Below are positions 11,801-25,390 of a DNA stretch of 64,000 bases, in pieces. The first letter of the stretch is position 1, and every line of letters begins with the position of its first letter. This stretch comes from Takifugu bimaculatus. Taxonomy: Eukaryota > Chordata > Actinopteri > Tetraodontiformes > Tetraodontidae. Made by a program: the position numbers and the translations under genes. The DNA is taken from assembly GCA_004026145.2 (NCBI GenBank), contig CP034975.1:5935955-5999954 (forward strand), read 5' to 3'. The notes under the pieces are model-generated. The model saw only the letters and a list, made by a program, of their open reading frames with translations, was not told the DNA's origin and ran no database searches.

Positions 11801-12998
11801 CTTTCATCGCTGTTTTCATTCCACCACAACCTTGAGGTTGAATAACTCAGGTCCATACAAACACCCCCACTCTGCCTCCCCGAGGCCAAACAGAGGAGAG
11901 CAAAGAGACGCTGGCTGAAGGGATCAAAGGGCTGCAGCCTCTACCTGCTGATGCTGCTGCTGGCTCTCTGAAGCCCTCTGCTATGGGAGGACTTCTGGCC
12001 TCTGATGCCAGCGCAAGCACACGAATGTGGTACCGTCAAGCTGTGCAGGAAGTGGTGCTGAGTTGAATTAATTAAGGGGTGAGAGCGCCTGGGTGTGCAG
12101 CACTGAGCGCAATCTGGCGTCCCAGGATTTGGAGAGGACACGGGTCTTCCAGGGCTGTAGGGCAAAGTCGTGGCCTGAGGAGCCCCCCCCCGGAGGGTTG
12201 GGCCTTCTCTTGAGTTTGTTGCAAGTCATTTTTCACAAGGAGGGGCCTGTAATACAGAAGCTCCTGCAGAACACAGTTTCAGTCTGTCACTGTGAGTAAC
12301 TTCATCACGCAAACGCAATCTTGACTTCAGGAAGTGTGACTAAAGACACTTATCAGGAAGTCTCACCAAAATAAAGGGCGGATTCGTTCACTTCTGTGAG
12401 CACCAACACAAGTCAAGTGACATGATTATGAGCTTTAGCAGGAGGTATTGGGCCAATCAAAGACAGAGGGGGCAGAGCTGACAGGAGAAATGATAAACTG
12501 AGAGGACGACCAACTTAGAATCTAGAATTTAAAAGCATCTTTCAAGACCAGAAGCAGGCTGACTGTGCCAATATAACTGAGCCAGTCATAGTGTGACAGA
12601 CAGAAAATAGCGCAATGCTAATGAGGAGAGCGCTGTCCATCACCGTTATTATTTAACCATTAAGTGAGCGCTTTAAAGACCTGATCCACACACAGATTCA
12701 TTTGATGATCTCACCATCTGACGCCACACCTGACCGCATCGAGGTTAAACTAACCCCAGTGGAACAAAGCGTCCCAACAGACAGCAGAGAGAAAAACAGA
12801 ACATGTGATTCTTGGTTCTGTAAGCTCCCCCAATAAGGCGCTCTGACTGTTGGATCCCAGCACCCACACAGAGCCACTTTTAGTACCACAGCTCACAATG
12901 AACAGGGAGAACGGAAACAGTTTTGGTGGCTTTCCTCTTTAAAACCCACACTCTGGATGACCCGGCAGAGTGGATAAATCATTCTGTATGATGTAAAA

Positions 12999-13010
12999 CA
13001 CACACTCACA

Positions 13011-13082
<72 letters not shown>
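12999..13082. repeat. (CA)n microsatellite, longest in window
   Basis: About 35 uninterrupted CA units (13013-13082) after a short imperfect CACTCA prefix. It lies 0.75 kb downstream of tanc2 coding exon 3 in gene orientation. Confidence 0.97.
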
Positions 13083-13083
<1 letters not shown>

Positions 13084-13827
13084 CAACCCAGAGATCCCAC
13101 AGCATATCAGACATGGGTGATGATGTGAGCTACCGTAGCTGAAAGGCTGGTGCACCCTAGTGGTGGCTACCGAGTCAGGCTTGAAAATCCTTCACACCCA
13201 CTCTGTGGAGGTTTGTATGGCTACCTGGCAAAGCTGCAGTGTCAATATTTCACTTTGCAATATGAGACGGAGCGCTAAGCCTCTGCTGTCGGCGCTACCG
13301 TGGACCAAACCGCATCTTCCCCCATGACAACAGCAGAGGGAACATGACACGAGACCTCTAATCCGGTTAATGGGGAGATGCGCCCATCTTCCACGTTCCT
13401 TGAATGTCTGAGATGAGTGTGGACGGATGTGGAGCAATTAAAGAGGGCAGAGACGACCACAGCTCACGGCCCTTCAGTTGTTCCTGGAACTGTCAATTAA
13501 GGATAGCGTGCAAACAGGAAACTAGACGGCGCTGACCCTGCTTCGCAGAACGCTTCTGATATCCACTCCCCCTCACTTTGTGCCAGAAAATTCTCTCTGT
13601 GCTCCCATTTCTCTGCCTACAGTAGTACAGTGAAGAGTTTCAGGAGGTGTTGGTACAGCAAGTGTTTGGGGGAGGACAGAGACAAGCAACGGAAGTTTGT
13701 ACAGAACAAATCCAAACACGTCCAGCCCACAATATCTGCTGGCTTCCTGTCAGATGGTTCCTTGTGATATGTGATATTCGGCTAAATTGGACTCCTTCTA
13801 CGTCACATGACCGCGGGGCGTCCTTAC

Positions 13828-14007
13828 CTGTGAGTTTCTTGACAGGCTGCAGCCGCATGCTGATGGTTTGGTGGGTGAGCAGCGGAGAGGAGGGCAGCGA
13901 GCGCGACATGCCCTCCATAATGCGAATATGCTGCATACCCTCGGTCATGGAGAACGGGGGCACAGCGTAGTCCGGATCAAAGGCACAATCACTGTCTATG
14001 CTGCCAC
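13828..14007 (-). CDS. tanc2: tanc2 coding exon 3
   Basis: A 180-nt exon with acceptor CCATCCTGCAG and donor ACAG|GTAAGG, both ends phase 1. Joined to the 72-nt exon it reads GGSIDSDCAFDPDYAVPPFS, then EGMQHIRIMEGMSRSLPSSP, then LLTHQTISMRLQPVKKLTG. The blocks DPDYAVPP, GMQHIRIMEG, SRSLPSSPLLTHQ and RLQPVKKLT are the conserved N-terminal signature that identifies TANC2; SLPSSPLL also occurs in TANC1. The Ser-rich motif is a plausible phosphorylation segment, but this is inference. No catalytic or repeat domain starts here. The next exon must begin with two bases completing a codon, and no matching exon is found between this one and the left edge. Confidence 0.93.
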
Positions 14008-15736
14008 CTGCAGGATGGAATATGGGAAAGGACGTAGCATGAGATGCTTTCTCTCCTAAACTTTAGATGAGCATCATGCAACAGTGACATAATGCAGCGA
14101 TATAAGTTCAAAGTTTCAGGCCTTTTTCATGTGGGGCGTGGCCAATAAATGTCAAGGCTATTCCTGACACACATGTGGCTTGGTTTTTGTTTCAATTTAG
14201 GATGACGCTATCAGAAAATCATCATTAAACATATTAATTACTTCCGTTATTGTCGGGAATATTGGTTTCTGTATGTGAAAATGGTGCAGGGGTGCACATT
14301 GGGGTGTCCCCGAGCTTGGTGCTTCAAAAAAACTTGGGAGAGAATCGACTTTACTTTATAAAATGTAATTTTTTTATTTCTATAATCCAGGATGTTACTA
14401 AAGTTTCTCTGTTTTGATCGTGGGCAGTTTCTGTTGGCAGAAAGTGTGTGTTACATCCCAGTCTGGGTTCTGGATCCTGATACCAACAATATTGAGTGTA
14501 ACAAGATTGGCCTGACCTAGAAGAGAGAACAGCCCTGGAGGCAACACGTGCTGTTTACTTCCATTGTTGTAAGCTATACCCAGCCCGACCTCTGGAAGTC
14601 AACAGGAACTCAACAACAAACCTTACTTTACAGTAATGGAGGTTCTTCTAAGCAGCTGTGCTTAAATAACTCAAACCCGGGATGAATCAAGGACTACAAT
14701 ACATTGTGTTTTGTTTTGTTCTTTTTTAAATAAGGGCTCCGAAACAATGGGCAGAAATTACAGATGCAGCAAAAACAGCCAACGCTCAGCACACAACCCC
14801 CACTTTTCCTTTTCCAAAAACCACAAATTATGACAACTGGAGGTTTTCTTTCCTGAGGACAACATCACACATGCTGAGCCAGATGTCTGTTAGCACACCA
14901 TGCTGTCTCAGACTGACCACTTCCCCACAGACAGAGCTGCAAAATAAAGTGGCCAAGCAATAGCTTTGCAGAAGAAAGCTGGTTGAACATACAGACATAA
15001 ATGAAATGATCAGCTTCCAGCCTGCGGCACACCCCAAGGAGCATCACCCAAAAAGCATCAACAAAGATCTTGAATGCATGTATAGTGCACCTTTCTGGTA
15101 TTTTCTGAAAAACACTAGAGCAAAATCTGAGGAGTCCAAACCATTATACCTGCTGTTGGATGCAGGATGGAGTAGGAGTAACAAGGGAGAGATGATGGGG
15201 TTTATCATAAACGAGGTGACAGATGCGTATAAGAGCCACTCTTTACCTCAGAATAAGCGAGAACACCTACTCATCAAGGTGTTTGGATCAAAACAAGCAC
15301 AGGGAGGGAAAAACAAGGCAACGTGAAATTACAATTAGCCCAAATACTTCCTGCAGAACACTGGCGTTCCCGACCTTGACAAATATCTCCGGTTTTGTAC
15401 AGCCTAGTTCCACTGGAAGTTACTCTGCCAGGCACAGCAGAGCGGCTCTCCTCCGCTGGCTACAATCATTACACGATATCTGTTCCCCTGTAAATGGGGC
15501 ACCTGTGGCTTTGTGCTATGGCAAAACTAAGGTGAAGAAATGGAGTAAAAATCGAAAGAGGCAAATTTAAATTGGGACCACGGCGCTCACGTGATCTTTC
15601 TCATCAAATGTCCACATGTTTACATGTGTAGAGCATTTCCATATTACATATATGTGAACACTTCAGTCCCACTTCAGTACACTCGCTGACCGCACGGTCC
15701 CAAAAGGCAAGAAAGTGCTTTCAAAACTTTTCTTAC
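14008..15736 (-). other. tanc2: tanc2 intron between coding exons 2 and 3
   Basis: A 1.7-kb intron, GT...AG, phase 1. It contains no repeat of note and no supported exon. Two overlapping plus-strand frames near 15.0-15.6 kb (106 and 115 codons) look like chance. Confidence 0.8.
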
Positions 15737-15808
15737 CTTGGCCGAAGTGGCTGAATTGAGGGTCTACACCGGGTGAGCGCGGGTCTGCCAGGTCCTCGCT
15801 CCCACCAT
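15737..15808 (-). CDS. tanc2: tanc2 coding exon 2
   Basis: A 72-nt exon bounded by an excellent acceptor (CTTCTTTTCTCCCTCCGCAG) and a CAAG|GTAAGA donor. It begins with two bases, AT, that complete a GAT codon with the last base of the start-codon exon. It reads DGGSEDLADPRSPGVDPQF and SHFGQ, then leaves one base, so both ends are phase 1. The peptide is acidic and Ser/Pro-rich, i.e. disordered. Its start, DGGSE, follows SRSS as in vertebrate TANC2; the middle differs from what I recall of mammals, as expected for a fast-evolving linker. Because the exon is a multiple of three in matching phase, skipping it would keep the frame. Confidence 0.88.
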
Positions 15809-16214
15809 CTGCGGAGGGAGAAAAGAAGGAGAAAGACAGAGAGTGAGCCCGGCGGTCCTGGCAGTGAGGCGGGGAGTCGTGTCCCAGCAGCAGCCCCACA
15901 TCCTGTCCTCCCATCAGCCAGGTGTGAGACCGGAGGACCCCCAGCAGGCTGCTCACACACAGACCCTCCACACCCTTCCTCCTGTGGCCCAAGTGGCCCC
16001 TGATGGTTGCAAAAGGGTTCCGCGCCACCAGGCTCCACTTTCTATGCCTGCCCATGTTTAGACTGTGAGCCTCTATCTCTAGGGCACGGCCCCACAGATA
16101 AGGAAAGCGTTTACATTGCAACCGTTGTTGCATGCAGGAGGTCCTGGTTGGTATAGCTGACTGGTGCAGCGGTTCAGTGAGCGAGTGCTAAATCAGTGGG
16201 CGTGTCCCAGGAGA

Positions 16215-16243
16215 GATCCTCATACGTTAATGATATGAGGATC
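16215..16243. repeat. inverted repeat, 10-bp arms
   Basis: GATCCTCATA and TATGAGGATC flank the 9-nt loop CGTTAATGA with no mismatch. It lies about 0.4 kb upstream of coding exon 2 in tanc2 intron 1. Confidence 0.8.
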
Positions 16244-19200
16244 AATTACGCCCAGGGGAGCAGGCAGGCAAAATTAGCCACAGTAGATGGAGCTGTGAGA
16301 GGGGGGGGGCATCACTGGGCAGCACAGTGTCGCTGGGGGATGTTTTCATAATCCTGTTCTAGTGTGAATCTATGAACAAGCAGAGGAGGAGAGGAGGAAT
16401 GGAATAAATGATACAGGCTCAGCGCAATTATCTTAGATGCTAATAAAATTAAAAGTACATTGCTGTATTAAATCAAGAATTCACTCAGGGACCCTCTGTG
16501 TTTAGACAGATCAAAGATTGTTGACTTGAGTACAAAGGCTAGAAGGAATTTTAAAGATGTTTTATGTTTTGGCAAGTCCCGCATTGTCTTTGATGATGGA
16601 GCTCACCCAAAGCCCAAACAGACTCTTCAGTATTATCTGAGGCATCGCCAGTTCAGACCGGGCTTGCTGCGGCCACACAGCGGGCCAGACCGGCTCACTG
16701 GCGAAAAGATCAAGCTTGTCGATGGATGGATGGATGGAGTAAGCCGGGGGGCGTGATCTGGTGAGAACTGGGCCGGCCTCCGATTGACACTGATTGCGGG
16801 AGGGAGTCATCCTGCACTGGATTTTCACTGCTGCTTTTCTGACCTGAGCCACAGCGTCGGAGTGAGTAGATTAACGCCTGAACCAAAACAATAGGTGCAA
16901 TTTATTGTAAAATAATCATTATTAATATTGCCAGTGTTTGCTGATGAAAATATAGACCCTGCCAACACTTCAACTCTGACGCTTCTTGTTATCTGAGTTA
17001 GCAGAAGCAACCAAGCCTCCAAAAATAGCTTCTCACTTCGTGTACCCGATGAGCTGTTTCTCTGAGTAAAATCAATGTCGTGACAATCAATAGAGGCTTT
17101 GAAGGCGCTGCTCTGCAGCTAAAGGTGCCGCTAGCGCGCTGTGCCGCGAGAACACGTATGTACATAAAGAGTGTGATGTGAGGGTGCAGAGAGCTCAATG
17201 CTAATCTGAGCTGTGATGAATTGAACACACTTGTTATCCTCCTGTGAAATATCTTATTAGCGCCTCGCGTGATACTTTCAGCAGCTTGAAAGCATTAGAC
17301 AAAATGTACATGCACTGTTCAGGGTTAATAAAATTGGTGAATTACAGATGGAGAAGGGAATAATTCCAAAAGTTTAAGGTACATGTGGATTTCTTTATGC
17401 ATTAAACATTCATGAACAAGGAGAGAGTTTAGAGCTGCAGATTTTGCTGGACAGGAGGGAGCTTTTATTTCAGTGCCATAGATTGTTCCTGTCGTATAAC
17501 CTTGGTGGTTTTATGGCTCTATCCCTTGAACCACATCTCTATTCTGCCTTTGAGAATGAGTCCTATTCTATTCTTCCATGTAAATTGCTTCCTTCTCTAC
17601 ATTGATGGTAGCAGAATATGATGCCACAAACATGAATAGCCTGACAGGCACAAAGTACAAGCACCTACGGCTGAAACGAGCACTCGCAATGGGGATAATA
17701 CGGGACAGATTGAGCGTTTCGACTGTTAATATGGGTAGCAGACCTCCAGAACGAGAGACATCACAGTGCTCCTGTCCTGAGCTGTGCAGGGATGGCAAAC
17801 CAGTTTCTCTGACAGCGATCTCAGGGAGGATGTCTGGTAACTCCTCCGTCATTACTGGTCAGACACTCAGGAACCTGCTGCCTGTGCTCACGCTGCTCGA
17901 CCTGACATCCGCTCACAAATGGGGCTTCGGGTGACAACCAGTCGTCTTTGTGTGAGTGCTATTGTTCAAGTCAGCGGCTCAAAAGTATTCATCATTTAAG
18001 GTGATTCAACCAGAAATAATGGACCAGGAAGAAAAATGACGAGCAATTTTCATCTCTAGATAATTGATTTTGTCAGGAAGCGGGAAGTGACGGGCCTGAC
18101 CTAGAAGTGCAATCCATGCTTGTCTTTTGCCTTTTCATCTCGGGGAGAAGAGACTGCAACGGAGCCGTGTAACGGAGAACAATCCTGAATGTTAGGAGCC
18201 TGGAGAATTAGATCCTTCAGCTCGATGACTTCGCTCGGTGACAGCGCAGTGATTCAAAGTCTGGTTTAGTCAGTTTCTGCCTTATTTCTAACCTCTGCTG
18301 ATTACCTCTGCAGGGCCCTAACACTGTTGCCTTGCCAACGTGCTGCCACTCTTGTTTCTCACCAGGCAGCAAAACAGGACCCCTAATTAAACACCTCAAG
18401 TCCCTGATTCTGTCCAGCTCACAGCTAGAGTTCAGAATTCAAATAAAAAGTGTGATACTGATTATAAGTACACCCATTTCTTATTAAATTTCCAGCGAGG
18501 TAAATTCTGTAGTATCTAAATTCACTATAAAATCTGAATCTAGGGTGAGGGAAAACATATAGTCAGTAGTCAATGCAAGTGATGCCACTATGGATCAGAT
18601 GGAGTCGTAACACGTGCACGGATTCTCCAGGGATAATTACCGAAAAGGGAGATTTCATTTCAGGACTGTTTGACAGAAAAGTTTTCAGATTGGGAAGAGT
18701 AAAATGCCAAGCAGTGAATCATGGCTGCGTCCTGTGGAGAGCAACAGTCGGGGCTGCCAAATTACAGCTCCCAAGGCTGCTGGGAGAAGAGGCTGAGATG
18801 TGACGGCTCCAGCACCTTTGAGCAAGGACACCTACTTAAACTGCAACTCAGAGATTACAGTTTGTCCACGTGTAAACTGCATCATCAAGTCACGCAAAGT
18901 GACTGAGTGCCTGAGTGCTTCACAAACTGTCCCCGAGCAAGCTGTAATTCCTATTAAAACTAATTTATGCAGATTTCAACGACATTTAGAGAAGAGTAAA
19001 CACCTAATGAATGAACCAATGAACAGGATGTGACACAAAGGTGTGTTTTAATCTCAGGTTGTTCCAAGAGAGCTTTCAGAGGTGAAGCCTGTGTTAGACT
19101 CGAACCTTTAGTGAGACTAACAGTCCACTTCTGGACTCTGGCTTTGACCTGCGGCAGCTCTGAGGGGAGATGTGGCGAGGGGAGCGTAGCAGGACGGACA

Positions 19201-20466
19201 AATCACTCAGAAAAACTAAAATGCAGCAATAGGTTCTACTAAATGATTAACTGGTCATTTAGATTTTAATCTGAAATGATTCCTGCCATAATCTCTGGCT
19301 AAAACCATCCTTTTTAAAGTGTTATTTGTGAGCTAAACTTTTGTTTTGTGATGGATTAAGCATCATAAAAAGAGTGAGGAGACTGTGGACTCTGTGGCTG
19401 GGAGTTTTACCTCCAGCTAAAAGCCAAGTTACTCTGAGGAAGGATTAAGTGCAGCATTTATGAGCACTCCCAATAGAGGAAAGATTCTGTTACGGACGTC
19501 GGTTGTTCTGGGTCTGTGGGGAGAGCATAATGCTGGTTTACTGAGCAGAAAAGGAGGTTGCCTGGGAGTAGAAGATCCAGCCAAGCCAGCAGTTTCACAA
19601 GCTGTTAACTGCATTTGGGATAGTGCCTATATTAGCTATGATTTAATATATGTGCCCTAATATCTAAGAGTAGAGAAAGGGAACCAGAAAGAAAATGGCC
19701 ACTTCAGTATTAATGCCTAACACATTCTGCTCCAGTTGTTCACTACTAAAGTTTTAAACAAGTACATTTCTCCAAAGCAAGTTAACAAAGCAGTACAAGA
19801 TATCCCGGCATGTTAGCAGGACACCAATCCATGAATCCTGCATCGACCGGTCAAATCTGAACAACTGCAACCAAAAGCATGTTAGCTACCTTTGACCAAA
19901 ACCAACATTTAGCCATAATCTGTTTATGGTCATTAAATATATGGTTTTGTTTTCTGGCAATCATTTTAAACCCTTTTTTATGATGCTTATCACATTATTT
20001 AAAATGTAAAATATAAAACAAATATAGAATAAATATAAAATATAGAAGCAGCACGTGGTGTTAATGCCACATAAACTACAAAAGGTGGGACCTTTGTAGC
20101 ATAATGCAGTCAGCCACTAGAGGGTGATCAAGATGCTTGGATCAAAGTTTGGGGAGGACTCCCATCATGCATCTGTACATACAGTCCACATATATAGGAT
20201 CAAAAAAACTAACCACCAGATTAGCTATGATATTTGCAGAAAAACAAATAAAAACTGTCCTCCGATGTTAACACACAACGTAGATGAATGATGGCGTTCC
20301 ACTTTAGCTCCTCCCACCTTTTAGAAAAAGCCAACTGCAGTCTGACCCTGGCCACCGAGGTATACGTGGAGGACAAGGAGCAGCACGACGGCGGCGGCGG
20401 GCCAGCAAGGTGACGCATGTGTGAGCGGCCGAGTGCGTCAGGATCTGGCTGACAGCAGCGCTACTC

Positions 20467-20505
20467 AGCAGTGTCCTGGACGGACGGATGGATGGATGGA
20501 GGTGT
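20467..20505. repeat. short GGAC/GGAT tetranucleotide tract
   Basis: GGACGGACGGATGGATGGAT and a little more; it adjoins a small CpG-rich patch (20355-20440). No supported exon was found in that patch. Confidence 0.7.
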
Positions 20506-22771
20506 TGGGATGGAGGAAGTAGGGAGAAGCGGAGAATGTGAGAAAGAAAAGAAGAAAAGAGCGACTCCCACACTGCCATCCGATGCCGAGAAAAGCTGTG
20601 TCGCAGCACCGAGTGGGTGGGCTTCATTTAAAGAATAAAGCAGTCGGTGAAAAATAGAGCCTGAGGGGGGGGGGAGAGGGGTCACACCAAGCATCTCCTA
20701 CCTCCAGTCTGACACACCACAGGGGTTACATCACTACGCAGAGTGAAAAGCAGCAGCAGTAAAAATAACCAAACGGAAATGGAAGAGATGTGGGGATGAA
20801 AGAGAGAAGGAATAAGAGCAAAGAAATAAAGAGCCTCTTCTGGTCTGTCTGAAGATGTACGCTTTAATGTTAATCCACTTTAAATCCTCAATTTCATGTA
20901 TACTTGGGTCTCTCCCGAATGACCCAAAATATCATTTTTATTCAAGCAAACGGAGGTTCACAGGTAAACGCTGTCTAGCTGTCTATAGCTAACTCCTCAC
21001 ACAGCACAGCCATTCATAGACCCCAAAAAGTCCAGTGAAAGAAACTAGAAACTAAAAGCCAGGATTAGGACAAAACACCATTTTCATCTAGATCTTGTTC
21101 AGGTCTTGGTCCAATCTTGTTCAAAAACGTCTGTTTAGGTTGAGAATATGTGAAAGGCCACAGCAGGAAGCTGCATATTAAAATCATTATAAAGTCAACA
21201 CGTAAATGGTGCTTAGGTTGATGTATTTAATATATTTTTTAGCTTGTTTGTCACACGTATTGAATATCAGTATCAGTAATACATTAGGAAAATCAGCGCA
21301 ACTGTAAAAAAAATGGGATTGGAAACAAAGTGCCTCATTTGTGAACTGGCCTTCAGACAGTCAGCTGCTGATGAATTTCCTGCCGGCTGATTAATTAACT
21401 TTCCGAATAATCACGCATTCTAAGTAAATCCCGGTTTGGGTTCTTCTGTTGCTTTATTTCAGCTAATCTCTAAAGCCCAGTCTGCAGAACCGGATCAGCT
21501 CCAGCTCTCTCCGACCTCTGGCTGTCTGCACCGAGCTGTGGACTCCTGCTAAGGTCGCAGATGCTTCGTTCTGTGCTAACATGTCTAATGACAAAAGATC
21601 AAAATCCTGAAAAATGCAGACAGGGGAGGGGAAAAGACACAACATTGCTCATTAATTGGACAGTATTTATTTATATTTGTTTAGCAATGCAGTGAATGGC
21701 AGAGAAATCGTTTAAAATGCAGCAGGTTTAATGGAAATTCTGCCATATTTGTGTTTGTACAGCTCAGACATGTAAAAGATGTCGTCTGCGCCTCACCCTA
21801 GCCTTAAACTGGTTCCCAGAGGATTGTTAAAATGACATTATGGGACTTGAGAATGTTTCTGTCAATCATTGCTAACATACTAAAAAGCTATTAGGGCCCC
21901 ATGAAGGAATACGTCGCTGCTATTCTACTACAAACTCTGCAGCTACTTAGTTCGCATTTTTTATCTGTTTCTCTCTGAAGCACAGATCATAATGTTATAA
22001 AATCCAAAGAAACCTGCCTAAAAACACAAAAGTCCACAGAAGCAACCACAGTCACAGGCTAAATTAGAAATTAAGCTTGTATAAAATGCTTTGTCGCTTT
22101 TGGGGTCACATGTGGGTCCATTGCAGGGTCCACTATGAGCATTTGTGCCTTTGGTAACTTGCTCAAGGGGAACGCGGCAGCGCTCTGAAGGTGTTCTGGC
22201 ACCTTCTCCTACTAACTGAGCACCTTCTGCTTCTCTGCCCAGTCCCCCAACAGTCTGAGCTTCCACCGCCTGTAAATTATCGTATTTATCGCAGAACTTA
22301 TTTACCACTAATAACAGAGTGATTTTGCAGCTTTGGGGACAGAACTGGCTGAATGCCCTCATGCTGTGTCTGCCTGAAAACATCTTTAACTCCTCTATCA
22401 AAGAAACTGAAATTCTATCTGTGATGTTCTCCAAATGTCAGGAGAATATAGATTACGATAGAATCACAATCAGGACTTTTAGACGTTTAATCTGGCCATG
22501 AAAGAAAAGGAGGGAAGAGCCAAACACATGAAAAAAACATGTGTCCAAAATAGCCTAGAGCAAAAAAGTGAATCACAAAATGAGCATAAGACAGAAACTG
22601 GCCCAGAGGCAGACAAGCCAAGCGTCATTTTGCTTTTCTCCTCATTCCAAAGCAAACAGAGCAGACCAACCCTGGTGTCCATAGCGACGGCGGTGGCAGG
22701 GTGAAGCCTAAAGACGACAGAGGACGACCTCGCCGCCGTGCCCTCGATCGGCGGCTGCCTCTTATTCTTAC

Positions 22772-22810
22772 CCCGCGGTTGCCCACAGAAGTGAAATAAT
22801 TCATTCTGTT
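22772..22810 (-). CDS. candidate 39-nt cassette exon in tanc2 intron 1
   Basis: Minus-strand acceptor CTCTCGTGTTTTCACGGCACAG and donor CGCGGG|GTAAGA bound 39 nt. In phase 1 it is open in both directions and reads EQNELFHFCGQPRG, preserving frame between coding exons 1 and 2. The flank to its left (22690-22760) is locally CpG-rich. It is weaker than the 25.4-kb candidate because the pyrimidine tract is interrupted. Confidence 0.2.
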
Positions 22811-23579
22811 CTGTGCCGTGAAAACACGAGAGTTGAAGCTGGAGTCACACACACAACATGGCCACACACCCTCTCAACTGCAACAGAGACGGGCGAACAA
22901 CACACACGCGGGCCTGAATTATGAAATCCACATTAAATATAAAGAGGAGGAGACGGCAGCCGCACAGCAGACAGACACACGGACAGAGGGCAGTAGGCTA
23001 CGCTACCTAGCTGCATATCTTTAGCATGAAGTAAACTGACCCTGTTCGCTCACAGACTAAAGGATTCTTTCAGAAATAAAAGAAAAAAGAAAAAAAACAC
23101 AGCAACATTAAAGACAGAAGTGAAAAGAGTGAACAGAAACCGCTCTGACAAGCCAGCGGGATATGGGTCAGTGTGTGAAGGAGAGAAGAATATTGTTTTT
23201 CACAGATTCAGCACAATGTTCTTACTGTACATGAATTTTTCACGCGCACTTTTCACATGATTCTGTTGACACGTTCGTGTCAGCTGCACAGCTGCGAATG
23301 TGTGAAGATCAGAACCCAATTCCAATTATAACTTTACACATATATTATTTATTCTGCCAGCTCCGGGGAATAAATAATGAGACATGCACATGATATGAAT
23401 CCTCTCTCCAATCTGGTGATACGTGTGGCTAAGAAAGCAAAGTCAACACGAAATCTGAGAATCTGAAACACAGAAGAATGAAATCAGGCTGAAACAATCA
23501 CATAAAAGCCAGAGAACCTGAGAACAAACAGATGCTAGAATCCAGTGACGACTACAGATGCACGTGCCTGCCTGCCTGC

Positions 23580-23582
<3 letters not shown>

Positions 23583-23618
<36 letters not shown>
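23583..23618. repeat. (TG)n microsatellite
   Basis: About 18 TG units, preceded by a short CCTGCCTGCCTG tract. Confidence 0.97.
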
Positions 23619-23619
<1 letters not shown>

Positions 23620-24770
23620 CAACACCACGTTGCTGCAGCTCTTGTGAAGTGAAGACACACGATCTTCAGCAGCAATAAGGAGAACAGCCACATGAAGAGC
23701 TACAGTTTCTGGGCTGGCCGACGCACCAGAATGCCTCCGCAGATGGACCCACTGAGCCCTGCGTGGACTTAAAATTTAAAATTAAAAAAACGGGCCAACG
23801 CCGAGTAACTTCACAGCTCACAGCCAAATGTGCAAACTTGCTGCGTTGTAAATGCATGATTCTTTTTGGGAGAGCTAATGTGTCGGTGTGTGGTAAGCAG
23901 GGGAAAGGACTCAATACAGATACATTGAAGTCTTTGAGAAGGAAAGACAAGTGATGTGAATTAGCACCCGTAAGATAAGAATAGGCTCGTGATGAATGTG
24001 AGGGATGAGTGTCCAACGACAACAGAAAGAGGATTTGAGGGTGATGAAAACATGGAAGCAAATGGACTAATGAAAAGAGATGAAGGAGGAGGAACGCTGC
24101 CCTCTGGAGACAGTCGTTTATGAGATGATGAGGAGAAAATGGACATGGGGGGATGTGGAATGAAAAAAATCAAGAGGATGGGGAAAGCGAGGGGGATGGA
24201 GTGATGAAGGCTCATTAGCCTACGCACAGCTACACCCAGCCTACCCTGATCTCCTGTTTTATCTCACTCTATTCTCTCCCTTCTTTTGTTCTCCAGAAAT
24301 ATCCGAGTGGGTGGGAGAGACAGAGAGTGCGAGAAAGTTACAGTAAGTGATGACAGAGTGAGGGGGAGAGCGACAGAGGAAGGAGCAGACTTGAAAACGT
24401 TCGACGTCATTTCAGATTTCTATCTGGTAAACTGATCTTCCTGAAAGCCCAGTAACTTTGTGTGGAGAGCGCGGACGAGGGAAATATACCTGCGGGGCTC
24501 CCTGCAGGCTGCAGGACTGGTGCCACGCCTCAGCGGCAACAGGGAGCTTCTTTTAGAAGATCAGAGCACTTGCAAGTCTGGATGCTAATGAAGCCTCAGT
24601 CTTCATCACCTCTCCAACCTCCACCCATCAATCTCACTTCTGTTACTCGGGGCGACGTCATTGTCATAACGAAAGTTAAAGAGTGGCAAGCAAAGACCTA
24701 ACGGCGACGATCTGTAAAAAGGTAGAGCTCCAGGATAAGGTCTCAACGTTATACTGCACAATTTGCATCC

Positions 24771-24786
24771 TTCTTGTGCACAAGAA
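24771..24786. repeat. 16-bp perfect palindrome
   Basis: TTCTTGTGCACAAGAA is identical on both strands. It could be a dimer-binding site; AGAACA-like halves recall nuclear-receptor half-sites, but the spacing does not match a classical element. Confidence 0.8.
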
Positions 24787-25071
24787 CACACGAGAGAAAA
24801 GGATGAGCAATTTAACGCTTATTTATTGAACCAGTGTATTGATTTAGACTGGACTTTCAAAGCTCACCCCCCAATCCCCAGTCACTGAAACAATGACGCT
24901 CTCCCGTCATGGAGCCTCACAACACTGGAAGATAATATTGGAGAAGTAGCAAAGAGACTTGGGACATTTAGTGAGATGTTATTACTATTCCCAGTTAAAT
25001 TGTGTGAAGAAGATGACGACTCACTGAGAAACTTGATCTAGACTCACTTGCCTGCCCGACACACACTGACT

Positions 25072-25072
<1 letters not shown>

Positions 25073-25115
<43 letters not shown>
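25073..25115. repeat. (CA)n microsatellite
   Basis: About 21 uninterrupted CA units within tanc2 intron 1. Confidence 0.97.
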
Positions 25116-25116
<1 letters not shown>

Positions 25117-25390
25117 CCAGCGCTTAAGGTGTGGCACCATGCTGCCAAGAAGCTGACTGCTGCGAGAGCACACTACCAGGGTCAAGGTGACTGAGCAGAG
25201 CAGCCACGGGGAAGCAGACGGAGGGATGGTGGGACTGCTGGGAGGCAACAATGCTCTTAAATCACACACTTCAGGCTGCTTCCCGTTAAAAAACACACAT
25301 GCTGCCCAGACAGCCCCCCTCCACAACACCAAAACACCTCCAACATTTAACGAAGGAAATCTTTAGGATTAATTAGCAGCGGAACTTTGA

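Larger units (their letters stand above)
1..13827 (-). other. tanc2: tanc2 intron after coding exon 3 (partial)
   Basis: Begins with the GTAAGG donor at 13827 and runs off the left edge. Apart from the transposon (8304-8852), LINE and tRNA-like scraps, microsatellites, the hairpin at 8085 and the CpG patch with its candidate exon near 7.0-7.6 kb, I see no supported gene. In 1-3900, 5000-6800, 8900-12600 and 13100-13800 the open frames are short, mutually overlapping and unlike any family I know. Confidence 0.7.

Noticed and set aside
12036..12062. REST/RE1-like halves (GCTGTGC and GGTGCTGAG) near exon 3
   Set aside because: The left half is imperfect and the spacing is non-canonical.
12705..12755. 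Minus-strand candidate exon reading SLTSMRSGVASD before GTGAGATC
   Set aside because: Entry phase does not match the phase-1 end of tanc2 coding exon 3 and the acceptor is poor.
20310..20410. Plus-strand interval with possible splice sites reading SLTLATEVYVEDKEQHDGGGG
   Set aside because: Short, GC-rich, weak acceptor and a GTGACG donor; stop-free stretches of this size are expected by chance and no adjoining exon was found.
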